Positions 1 through 7,293 of a DNA stretch of 64,000 nucleotides are shown here, one piece after another. The position numbers and the translations under genes are program-made. The stretch lies in NCBI GenBank assembly GCA_036794825.1, contig DAIRGA010000005.1, positions 62,001 to 126,000 on the forward strand. The letters are read 5' to 3'. The notes below the pieces were generated by a model that saw only the letters and a program-made list of their open reading frames with translations, was not told the origin of the DNA and did no database searches. Origin of the DNA: RZYY01 sp036794825 (GTDB lineage Bacteria; Bacteroidota; Bacteroidia; Bacteroidales; 4484-276). Every line of letters starts with the position of its first letter. Positions within the stretch are counted from its first letter, which is position 1.

Positions 1-1
1 C

Positions 2-646
2 AATCGCGTGCTTACGCTGCGGATGGATGAAAAATGGCGCAAACAGGCTGCAAAAGAGTGCCTTAAAGACAATCCCAACCATGTACTGGATCTTTGCACA
101 GGCACTGGCGATCTGGTATTACGGCTGCGGAAAACCGCGCCCGCTCATACGCAGATCTCTGCTCTCGACTACAGCCAGCCTATGCTCAAACGTGCTGAAA
201 TTAAAGCCAAAAAGCGGAATCTGAGCAACATTCATTTCCAGCATGGCGATGTGGCTGATCTGCCTTATCCCGACAATCATTTCGATGCCATTGGAATTGC
301 CTTTGCTTTCCGCAACCTCACTTTTCACAATCCCGACCGTGAGATTTTCCTCAGGGAAATTCTCAGGGTGATCCGGCCAGGCGGACGGTTTGTGGTTGTA
401 GAAACCAGCCAGCCCCAGAGCAGGATTCTCCGTTCGTTATACCATCTTTACATGAAATGGATTTCTGCACCAATAGGGGGATTGTTATCAGGCCACTGGG
501 GAGCTTACCGCTATCTGGCTCATTCGGCCTGCAATTACTGGAACACTGTTGAAGCTTCAGAATTTTTGAAAAATTCGGGTTTCACAAAAGTCACCGCTAA
601 CCCTTTATTGGCCGGAATTGCAGCAATTTATGTGGCAGTTAAGTGA
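2..646 (+). CDS. ubiE: Demethylmenaquinone/ubiquinone C-methyltransferase, 5' end outside window
   Basis: This is a class I SAM-dependent methyltransferase of the UbiE/MenG family, which performs the last C-methylation in menaquinone synthesis. The window opens inside the gene: the frame is open from base 2, and the residues NRVLTLRMDEKWRK match the early family motif, so the true start lies upstream and the GTG at 8 is not the start. The SAM-binding motif I is LDLCTGTGDL. A post-motif block with an ALDYSQPML acidic segment follows, then ILRVIRPGGRFVVVETSQP. About 214 residues are present, against about 240-250 for full members. Family membership is secure. The use of menaquinone rather than ubiquinone is inferred from the Bacteroidota setting. 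Confidence 0.93.
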   Translation, partial: NRVLTLRMDEKWRKQAAKECLKDNPNHVLDLCTGTGDLVLRLRKTAPAHTQISALDYSQPMLKRAEIKAKKRNLSNIHFQHGDVADLPYPDNHFDAIGIAFAFRNLTFHNPDREIFLREILRVIRPGGRFVVVETSQPQSRILRSLYHLYMKWISAPIGGLLSGHWGAYRYLAHSACNYWNTVEASEFLKNSGFTKVTANPLLAGIAAIYVAVK

Positions 647-774
647 GAAAAAGTTTCTCAAAACGGCAACTTTCAGCGAGATGTGCAATCCAACCAGGCT
701 AATTGACTTTTCTAAAGAAACTTCCGGTTTTTTCAGACTTCAACAATAATCTCAGTCATTTTCATTCTCCTTAC

Positions 775-782
775 TACTTTTG
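775..782 (+). promoter_or_regulatory. Bacteroidota -7 promoter box (TACTTTTG) before the IPExxxVDY gene
   Basis: TACTTTTG matches the Bacteroidota -7 consensus TAnnTTTG exactly. It ends 6 bases before the ATG at 789, so a start point the usual 5-8 bases downstream would leave almost no leader. No convincing -33 TTTG was found. Confidence 0.5.
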
Positions 783-788
783 CAGGCA

Positions 789-1331
789 ATGAAAAAGAAA
801 AAGATCATCCAGGATTTTGACACTCACCATGGTTTTGTCATTTTTGGCCTGAATGCAAGCCAGGAAGATTTCAGGGTTGCTTATCAGCTCAACAAGCATG
901 CAGGAATGCAGTTGCAGCGCGACGAAAATCTATTGGTGTACCAGGATGCTGACAGCGACCCTGTACCGTTTTCCTTTTTCCATTGTAGCCGCGAAAAGCG
1001 CACTTCATTCTATCTGATTCACAATCTGCAATCGCAGGAATCGCTCATAAAAAATTACTTTTTGCTCATCTCCGGGTATTTTTCTGACACCGATCAGGAG
1101 AAGCTGCTTGAGGAGGTCAGCAGAATTCCGGACGTCCTCTCCATCAATACTCTTTCGTTGACACCAGCCAAAAATGCCAAAAAGGCTCAACTGAAGACCA
1201 TCGAACTTATCAAACTGATTTTGAACGATCTTGAATACCACACCCTTGCCATTTCCAAACGACAAAATGAAAGCAAGGTACAATTGAAACACACCAGCAC
1301 AGGAAACCTCAAAAAATTATTTGACCGATGA
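789..1331 (+). CDS. IPExxxVDY family protein
   Basis: This 180-residue protein matches the small Bacteroidota-specific family that usually sits directly before pyruvate kinase. The N-terminal block FRVAYQLNKHAGMQ resembles the family's yrlaYlLNkhl segment, and IPDVLSINTLSL stands at the family's naming motif in altered form. The function is unknown; a role linked to glycolysis is suggested only by position. The ATG at 789 is preferred over an in-frame TTG at 780, which overlaps the -7 box. Its stop overlaps the pyk start as ATGA, so the two genes are almost certainly co-translated. Confidence 0.8.
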   Translation: MKKKKIIQDFDTHHGFVIFGLNASQEDFRVAYQLNKHAGMQLQRDENLLVYQDADSDPVPFSFFHCSREKRTSFYLIHNLQSQESLIKNYFLLISGYFSDTDQEKLLEEVSRIPDVLSINTLSLTPAKNAKKAQLKTIELIKLILNDLEYHTLAISKRQNESKVQLKHTSTGNLKKLFDR

Positions 1332-2752
1332 AAACTAAAATTGTTGCCACTATTGGTCCGGCAAGTTCTTCCAGGGAAATTTTGCAAAAACTCATCGGCT
1401 CAGGGGTTGATGTTGTCAGGCTCAATTTTTCGCATGGAATTCACAGCGATCTTGAGTCTATTATCAGCAATATCAGGGATATAAGTAAAGAAGAAGGCGC
1501 CCATGTGGCAATATTGGCCGATCTGGCCGGTCCAAAAATTCGTATTGGCGAAATTCCAGATGGTGGGATGATGATTAGCCCTGAGGATCAACTGACGTTT
1601 ACAACCTCATCGGCCAGTCGTGAAAAGGGAAAAATATTCATCAATTACGCTGATTTTCCCAGGGATGTAAGGGTGGGAGAGAAGGTCCTTCTTGACGATG
1701 GAAAACTGACGCTGCAGATCACCCGGACCGATGGCGATTCTGAGGTTCAGGCGAAAGTGGTAATAGGTGGTAAGCTCCAATCCAGAAAGGGGGTAAATCT
1801 TCCTGATACAAAAATCTCGCTACCCTCTTTATCTGAAAAAGACCTGAAAGACATCGCTTTCATACTTCATCATAAAATTGAATGGGTCGCGCTTTCATTT
1901 GTCCGTTCTGCAAATGATATTCAGGAATTAAGAAGTTTCATCAGAAAACTGGAACCTGAGCATGTTCCGTTTATCATTGCCAAAATTGAGAAACCCGAAG
2001 CCGTTGAAGCAATTGACGAGATACTCAGAGTGACCGACGGAGTAATGGTAGCCCGCGGCGACCTGGGTGTAGAAGTGCCGCTGCAGGCAGTTCCGCTTAT
2101 TCAGAAACAAATAGTCCGCAAATGTATGGAGCTGAATAAGCCCTCAATCATTGCAACCCAGATGATGGAGGGTATGATAACCAATTCGAGGCCGACACGA
2201 GCCGAGGTGAACGATGTTGCCAATTCGGTGATGGACGGCGCCGATGCCCTGATGCTAAGCGGCGAGACATCGGTGGGCAGTTTTCCGGTCGAGACCGTCG
2301 AAACCATGCAGAAGATTATAAGCGTTGTGGAAAATTATGAGGATATCTATCATCGCCAGCACCACCCTGTGCAGGAAAATAATGATCGTTTTATTTCCGA
2401 TTCCATTATTTACACCGGAGTAAGCATGGCTAAAGAGGCCAAAGCCAGTGCTATTGTGTCGGTTGCTTCCAGCGGCTATTCAGCCATCAAAATATCTTCT
2501 CACCGGCCAAAAGCAGGACTCTACGTTTTTAGTTCTAATGATTTCCTGCTGCGGCAATTGAACCTGGTCTGGGGATTAACTCCCATCCATTTCGACAGGA
2601 TTATGAACACCGACCAAACCATTACCGATCTGACCAACATCCTGAAAAGCATGGAGCATGTGAAATTCAACGACCTGATTGTTCACATTTCCAATATGCC
2701 AATTGACCAGCCAGGCAAATCCAACATGCTGAAGCTGAGTTATGTGGAGTAA
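1328..2752 (+). CDS. pyk: Pyruvate kinase
   Basis: Converts phosphoenolpyruvate and ADP to pyruvate and ATP, the last step of glycolysis, in the cytosol. The 474-residue protein has the normal family length. It starts with MKTKIVATIGPAS, carries the substrate/metal segment around IAKIEKPEAVEAIDEIL, the MVARGDLGVEVP loop, and the NSVMDGADALMLSGET signature. The C-terminal allosteric-type domain is complete. The start overlaps the stop of the IPExxxVDY gene by the ATGA arrangement. No hairpin terminator is visible in the 50 bases before the convergent tonB-like gene. Confidence 0.98.
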   Translation: MKTKIVATIGPASSSREILQKLIGSGVDVVRLNFSHGIHSDLESIISNIRDISKEEGAHVAILADLAGPKIRIGEIPDGGMMISPEDQLTFTTSSASREKGKIFINYADFPRDVRVGEKVLLDDGKLTLQITRTDGDSEVQAKVVIGGKLQSRKGVNLPDTKISLPSLSEKDLKDIAFILHHKIEWVALSFVRSANDIQELRSFIRKLEPEHVPFIIAKIEKPEAVEAIDEILRVTDGVMVARGDLGVEVPLQAVPLIQKQIVRKCMELNKPSIIATQMMEGMITNSRPTRAEVNDVANSVMDGADALMLSGETSVGSFPVETVETMQKIISVVENYEDIYHRQHHPVQENNDRFISDSIIYTGVSMAKEAKASAIVSVASSGYSAIKISSHRPKAGLYVFSSNDFLLRQLNLVWGLTPIHFDRIMNTDQTITDLTNILKSMEHVKFNDLIVHISNMPIDQPGKSNMLKLSYVE

Positions 2753-2803
2753 TTTGTAAGCTGCAGTTTTGGAGTGTGAGGCCTTTCCAGCAAGAAATAG
2801 TGG

Positions 2804-3577
2804 TTAATTGAGCCGGATAAAATTGTAGGTGATCGTTCCTATTTGCTCATTGGCAGCGTTAGGATCTTTTGTGAAAACTGCATTCTTGGCAGCATCTTCA
2901 GCTACTTTAATCAATTTCTGATCTGTAATTGTTGTTCCCTGCACTCCTGGAAGCACTTTCACCACTTTTCCCTCTTTATTTACCCAAATCCTCACCACCA
3001 CTCGGCCTTGTTCCCTGGAGTTGTATTCTGGTTTTGGAAGACGAATAGAGCCTCTGCCATCGAGGTTAAATGAAACTCCATCTCCAAGCCCGCCAACTCC
3101 ATCCGGTTTTTTACTTTCGTTCGAGCCGGTTTCTTTACCTTGATCAGCAAGATTGCTTTTATCTCCCTGGGTACCCGATTCATCGGAGTCCTTCTGATGC
3201 GGAGTATAGAGCGCACGGGGATTCACAACAGGCTCTTCTTTCGGTGGGGTAATTTTTTCTGTTGGCTTTTCAACAGGCTTTTTAACTTCCTTTGGCTGAA
3301 CTTTTTCGATAGCCTGCGCCTCCTCCACATTCTGAGTCATGATCTCTTTGGGCTGCGGCTGCGATTCCGCCGGTTCCACACGCTGGACAGGTTTGAGTTC
3401 TTTAGGTTGAACCAGTCCTGAACCAGTTTCGGCATAGCCAAGACTTACCTCAACCCCTTCTTCGCCGGGCAATGGAAGCGGTGTTCGCAGTGCGAGAAAG
3501 AATAGAGCAAAAAACAGTATCAGGTGAAAAATCACCGTGCCAATGATCCCCCTGATTTTATTTTTCTGTTCTTCCAT
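2804..3577 (-). CDS. TonB-like energy transducer
   Basis: This 257-residue protein has the TonB plan. A short cytoplasmic N-terminus is followed by one membrane helix (about residues 10-30, IIGTVIFHLILFFALFFLAL). A long periplasmic linker rich in Pro, Lys and Glu follows (about 35-150). The C-terminal domain (about 180-257) includes GRVVVRIWVNKEGKVVKV, typical of Bacteroidota TonB-family transducers. It would pass proton-motive force from the ExbB/ExbD complex to outer-membrane transporters. It lies 8 bp after exbD in the same operon. Whether it serves TonB-dependent import or a TolA-like task cannot be decided from sequence alone. Confidence 0.88.
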   Translation of the reverse strand: MEEQKNKIRGIIGTVIFHLILFFALFFLALRTPLPLPGEEGVEVSLGYAETGSGLVQPKELKPVQRVEPAESQPQPKEIMTQNVEEAQAIEKVQPKEVKKPVEKPTEKITPPKEEPVVNPRALYTPHQKDSDESGTQGDKSNLADQGKETGSNESKKPDGVGGLGDGVSFNLDGRGSIRLPKPEYNSREQGRVVVRIWVNKEGKVVKVLPGVQGTTITDQKLIKVAEDAAKNAVFTKDPNAANEQIGTITYNFIRLN

Positions 3578-3585
3578 TTCTTCCG

Positions 3586-3996
3586 TTAATTTGGTCGGGT
3601 AGCCAAAATCACCTTATGCTTTGTGCTGTAACGGTCGTTAATCTTATTCACCGCATCAATCACATTTACAATGTATTGCACCGGAACCGACTGATCGGCG
3701 CGCAACACCACCGAGCCATCAATCTGACCGGCAAGGCTCTCTCCAATCAACGCCTCCATTTGGTCTGTGCTAATTTGTGTTTCATTCAAAAAATACTCAA
3801 AACGGTCGTTGATATACACCGTTACCGTTTGCTTTGCCATCGTCTTGCTGCTGCTCTGAGGCAATAACAGTTTGATGGCATTTGGAGCAACGAGCGTGGA
3901 GGTAAGCATGAAAAAGATCAACAAAAGAAAAACCAGGTCCGACATGGAGGCCATGCTGAATTGAACGCTGCGCTTATTTCTTGTTTGTATTGCCAT
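3586..3996 (-). CDS. exbD: ExbD/TolR biopolymer transport protein
   Basis: This 136-residue protein has one N-terminal membrane helix that contains the family's essential aspartate (SMSDLVFLLLIFFMLTSTLV, about residues 17-36). A periplasmic domain follows that ends in the usual VNVIDAVNKIN-type helix and a basic tail. With ExbB it forms the inner-membrane proton channel that energises the TonB-like protein encoded next. Spacing is 11 bp from exbB and 8 bp to tonB, which fits one operon. Confidence 0.93.
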   Translation of the reverse strand: MAIQTRNKRSVQFSMASMSDLVFLLLIFFMLTSTLVAPNAIKLLLPQSSSKTMAKQTVTVYINDRFEYFLNETQISTDQMEALIGESLAGQIDGSVVLRADQSVPVQYIVNVIDAVNKINDRYSTKHKVILATRPN

Positions 3997-4007
3997 TGGT
4001 TGCGGAT

Positions 4008-4697
4008 TTATTCAGCGGGTTCGTGTAAAACATCCATAAATTCTGAAGCGCGCGCTTCGAGGATAAAAACGAGCTTTTCAACCCTGGCTACCAGTATGTT
4101 GTAGCAGATAAAAGCAAGGATTCCGACAATTAGACCTGCAACCGTGGTAATCATCGCCTGGTAAATTCCGCTCGAGAGCAATGCAATATCAATATTATTA
4201 CCAGCCATAGACATATCGTAGAATGCTCTGATCATGCCAATAACAGTTCCGAGGAAACCGAGCATCGGACCGGCGCCTGCTATGGTGGCCAAACCTGCGA
4301 TGTTTTTCTCTAACCTCGAAACTTCCAGTTTACCGACATTCTCAATGGCTGCATTAATGTCGTTGAGCGGCTTGCCAATCCGGAGCAATCCCTTCTCGAT
4401 CATCCTCGAAATGGGATTCTGGGTTCGGCGGCAAAGTGCAAGTGCGGCATCAATTTTTCCGTCGTGAATAAAATCGCGGATATGATTCATAAAGTTCTGA
4501 TCTTCCCTCGACGCCTGGTTGAGGATCAGGAAGCGTTCGATGAAAATGTAAATGGCAATCACCGAAAAAATCCCAAGGATAATCATAATCCAGCCGCCCT
4601 TTGCAGCCAAATCCCACAAAGACATCGAGATTTCGCCGGCTGATTCAATACTTGACTGTCCGGCCTGGGAAACTTGCAACAAAATTGTTGATAACAT
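4008..4697 (-). CDS. exbB: ExbB/TolQ/MotA family proton channel protein
   Basis: The 229-residue protein has three predicted membrane segments: about residues 33-52 (GGWIMIILGIFSVIAIYIFI), a pair around 130-160 including ATIAGAGPMLGFLGTVIGMI, and about 175-200. The GPMLGFLGTVIGMI stretch is the family signature. It pairs with ExbD to form the energising complex for the TonB-like protein downstream. The kinase gene on the same strand lies 114 bp upstream, so co-transcription is possible but not certain. Confidence 0.93.
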   Translation of the reverse strand: MLSTILLQVSQAGQSSIESAGEISMSLWDLAAKGGWIMIILGIFSVIAIYIFIERFLILNQASREDQNFMNHIRDFIHDGKIDAALALCRRTQNPISRMIEKGLLRIGKPLNDINAAIENVGKLEVSRLEKNIAGLATIAGAGPMLGFLGTVIGMIRAFYDMSMAGNNIDIALLSSGIYQAMITTVAGLIVGILAFICYNILVARVEKLVFILEARASEFMDVLHEPAE

Positions 4698-4811
4698 GTG
4701 TAAGGTTTAATTAATTCAGATTTTAAATGCTCTCCATTTAACGCACGCGCTTTATGATTATTAGCGGGCGCAATTGAATTTTGGTTAAAAAGAGACCGTG
4801 CACAACTAAAA

Positions 4812-5786
4812 TTATACCAACTTATTAAGTTCAATTTTGATCTCTTCCCATGTGTCATCTTTCATTTTGGCGCCGAGCACCCCGATCACTTTTCCGGCAA
4901 GCAAAGCGCCGATATTGCCGCAGATTTCCATGGGTAAGGCTTTGACCAAACCATACAGGAAACCGGCAGCATAAAGATCGCCAGCCCCTGTTGTGTCAAT
5001 GCTTGTGGCCGGAATGACACCGATTTTGTAAATCTGGTTTCCATCACTTATCAGCGAACCTTTATCCCCGGTTTTGATGATGGTTACCGGGATCGTTTTT
5101 GAGATTTCCATCAACGCTTTTTCAGGCCCGAGGCCACTAAAGGCTCTTGCTTCATCCTCGTTGGCAAATAGGATATCCACATATTTGCCGATGATGCTTT
5201 TAAGGTAGTCGAGATTTTCAGCAACCACATCAAAACTTGCCAGGTCGAACGAAACTTTTGCACCAGCTTCCTTAGCCAATTGTAGCGCTTTGTCCAACAG
5301 CTCTTTATTTTGAATCAGATATCCCTCGATATGGAAGATGTCGTAACCCTCAAACATTTCAGCATCAATGTCTTCCGGCGAAAGTTCTATTGCGCAGCCA
5401 AGGTTTACAGCGAATGTCCTTTCCGAATCAGGAGTAACAAGCGCCAGGGCTATCCCGGTCGGCTCGATTCCCTGGAGTAACCTGGGTTGAATTCTGCTTT
5501 TGAGCATATCTTCGGTCATGAATTTTCCCATGTCGTCGGCTGCCACTTTCCCAATGAAGCTGGTCTCGATTCCGAGTTTTCCCAGTCCATACATCGTGTT
5601 GGCGGCTGATCCGCCAGCTGCAATTTCCACAGGCAGGGGTTTCAGTCTCGCTAAAAGACGATCAATAAAGGCCGCATCAACCAGTCGCATTCCTCCTTTT
5701 AAAAGTCCGAATTCATCAAAGACCTGCTCATGCTCAATCCTTATCATCATGTCAACCAGGGCGTTACCCATCCCAAGAATTTTCAT
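4812..5786 (-). CDS. PfkB-family carbohydrate kinase, adenosine-kinase-like
   Basis: The 324-residue protein is a ribokinase/PfkB-fold kinase. It has the early GGSAANTMYGLGKLG substrate-binding motif (about residues 58-72) and the C-terminal DTTGAGDLYAAGFLYGL motif, with the anion-hole GAGD and catalytic Asp. In Bacteroidota this subgroup is usually annotated as adenosine kinase; the substrate is inferred, and a ribokinase-type sugar is the alternative. The start at 5786 follows a good minus-strand -7 box at 5824-5831. Confidence 0.87.
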   Translation of the reverse strand: MKILGMGNALVDMMIRIEHEQVFDEFGLLKGGMRLVDAAFIDRLLARLKPLPVEIAAGGSAANTMYGLGKLGIETSFIGKVAADDMGKFMTEDMLKSRIQPRLLQGIEPTGIALALVTPDSERTFAVNLGCAIELSPEDIDAEMFEGYDIFHIEGYLIQNKELLDKALQLAKEAGAKVSFDLASFDVVAENLDYLKSIIGKYVDILFANEDEARAFSGLGPEKALMEISKTIPVTIIKTGDKGSLISDGNQIYKIGVIPATSIDTTGAGDLYAAGFLYGLVKALPMEICGNIGALLAGKVIGVLGAKMKDDTWEEIKIELNKLV

Positions 5787-5823
5787 TTTTGTCTGTGTTG
5801 TCGTTAATTTTAAAAAATTTCAG

Positions 5824-5831
5824 CAAAATTA
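5824..5831 (-). promoter_or_regulatory. -7 promoter box (TAATTTTG) for the PfkB kinase gene
   Basis: Read on the minus strand this is TAATTTTG, an exact TAnnTTTG match, 37 bases before the kinase ATG. It stands back to back with the tRNA-Asn promoter box at 5854-5861. Confidence 0.5.
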
Positions 5832-5853
5832 TTTTTAATTTATAAAAAGTCTC

Positions 5854-5861
5854 TATTTTTG
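5854..5861 (+). promoter_or_regulatory. -7 promoter box (TATTTTTG) for tRNA-Asn
   Basis: TATTTTTG fits TAnnTTTG and lies about 50 bases before the mature 5' end of tRNA-Asn. Confidence 0.55.
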
Positions 5862-5911
5862 CAGCCGCTTTTTCAGGAACAGTTCTTTGGAAAAAGTTTT
5901 GATAAATACAT

Positions 5912-5985
5912 TCCTCCTTAGCTCAGTTGGTTAGAGCATCTGACTGTTAATCAGAGGGTCGCTGGTTCAAGTCCAGCAGGGGGAG
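5912..5985 (+). tRNA. tRNA-Asn (anticodon GTT)
   Basis: The acceptor stem TCCTCCT (5912-5918) pairs with AGGGGGA (5978-5984), followed by discriminator G. The D arm contains AGCTCAGTTGGTTAGAGC. The anticodon stem-loop TCTGA-CTGTTAA-TCAGA gives anticodon GTT. The T arm is GCTGG-TTCAAGT-CCAGC. CCA is not encoded. The 3' part from 5941 onward is duplicated at 48005-48050, so this gene is the integration site of the large element and its present 3' end came with the element. Confidence 0.97.
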
Positions 5986-5986
5986 C
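5941..5986 (+). repeat. Left attachment repeat (attL), inside tRNA-Asn
   Basis: This 46-base segment runs from the anticodon arm to one base beyond the discriminator and is identical to 48005-48050. Integration restored a full tRNA at this end. Confidence 0.92.
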
Positions 5987-5996
5987 CTCAAAATCA

Positions 5997-6034
5997 AAAG
6001 CTTACAGATAATTTTTCTGTGAGCTTTTTTTTAT
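5997..6034 (+). terminator. Rho-independent terminator after tRNA-Asn
   Basis: The stem AAAGCTTACAG (5997-6007) pairs with CTGTGAGCTTT (6016-6026) and is followed by a T-run. It resembles, but is not identical to, the terminator beside the right attachment copy (48061-48095), so the element carries its own version of the tRNA terminator. Confidence 0.75.
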
Positions 6035-6055
6035 TCCGGAACATTTCCGGAACAT
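6034..6055. repeat. Two 11-bp direct repeats TTCCGGAACAT, candidate integrase arm sites
   Basis: TTCCGGAACAT occurs twice in tandem (6034-6044, 6045-6055). The same palindromic core, TCCGGAA, recurs three times at 11-bp spacing before the integrase gene (47844-47874). One-turn spacing at both ends of the element suggests binding sites for the integrase or an accessory factor. Confidence 0.6.
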
Positions 6056-7293
6056 AATGTTTCTTAGGGCTTACTTCCTTTAGTGGTTCAGACCCTTCAA
6101 TTCAACACAAATCTGAAGGTTTTTCTGGCAAGTTGGCTTCCCTGTCAGCCAGCTTTTCTATGGACGTACCATGTCTGAATTTGCCGATCACCGAATGAAT
6201 GGCCATCTCACTCAGACCTTTAGTAATTCAATGCCATATTAGGCATACAGACCCGTACACGAATCTTTGCAGCATTCAGGTGCTTAGGGTAGTCTGGTGT
6301 AATAGCGTCTCTATTACATTGAGTTTTTCTTGAAAGTCTGTTTTTATTATCCAAAGGAAAGAAAGCTGGAAGTGAAATCTATTGTCCTGAGAAAAGGCAA
6401 ACAGATCCGTTACCTCATTAATCCTCCATCACTTTAATCATTACCTATGTACTGTCATCGGATAAATTCCTCATGTTCTGCTTTCATTAACAGAGAGTAA
6501 AATTTGATGAACTGAATTACCATTTGCTTTTTAAGATACTTACTTCAACATCAGGAATGGTTCAGATAATAGGCCGCAGAAGAAAGTTGCTTATGAAATT
6601 TCTAACAAAATGTTGAAAATCGAAACAACTATCAGAATGACAGTTGTTTAACGGGTTGTTTAAATTGGTTTTAAATAGCATAAAAAAGGCGAAAATTGAC
6701 GATTTTAGAGAGGAAAAACCTTACTTGGGGAAATTTCTTTGTAATTCTGAACAGTACATAAAATACAACATTTTGAAAAATTACCTACTGAAAGTACGAA
6801 TGTTAGACATTTCTTGTATTTCACATCATCTTCCTAACGGGAAATTTAATTTTGACTTTATGGTTCATCCTATCATTTATTTTTTAGCTTTGGCCTAAAA
6901 TCCCAAAGAATACTGGATGAAAGAAAATGGATAGTAAACTGAATGGTGGCCGCAAGCTGAAACAGCCACACAGCAAGAGATTCAGCATTGAAATTACTAG
7001 TCAGGTAGTGTGACTGACGGGGCGGTGCTGTATGTGAAGTCTGTATTTTGTGATATAGTAGCCCTTAAATTATCATTTGAAAAATTATTTTTTCTCAACT
7101 GTCACATTGAAAACCTATTTGAAAATTGAGGACAAACTTATTAATTATGATCTTTTATTCTAAATTTATTCATAGCAAAAAACTTTCTAATCACATGGCT
7201 TACAGTTTTCTATGTTTAATAGAAACTCAGAATGTCCATGGAGGATTCAATAATAAAATGGTTGCAGAGTCCAAATAATGCTTTAATTCAATC
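6056..7293. other. Gene-poor, apparently decayed stretch
   Basis: No intact gene is convincing here. An 84-codon plus-strand frame near 6644-6898 starts with TTG and has no recognisable features. A perfect 7-bp inverted repeat GTAATAG/CTATTAC lies at 6299-6317. Short coding-like fragments in changing minus-strand frames occur at about 6102-6430. A near-match -7 box, TATGTTTA (7211-7218), is the only promoter-like signal before the helicase gene at 7294. Confidence 0.5.
6102..6230 (-). pseudogene. Possible 3' remnant of a decayed gene
   Basis: The minus strand encodes about 40 residues ending EANLPEKPSDLC-stop, with protein-like composition. The reading continues in other frames upstream (a segment ending RVRVCMPNMALNY-stop), as expected for a frameshifted gene remnant. 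I do not recognise the family. It could also be chance. Confidence 0.22.

Noticed and set aside
6644..6898. 84-codon plus-strand frame in the decayed left region
   Set aside because: It starts with TTG, has no recognisable domain and lies in otherwise gene-poor DNA.
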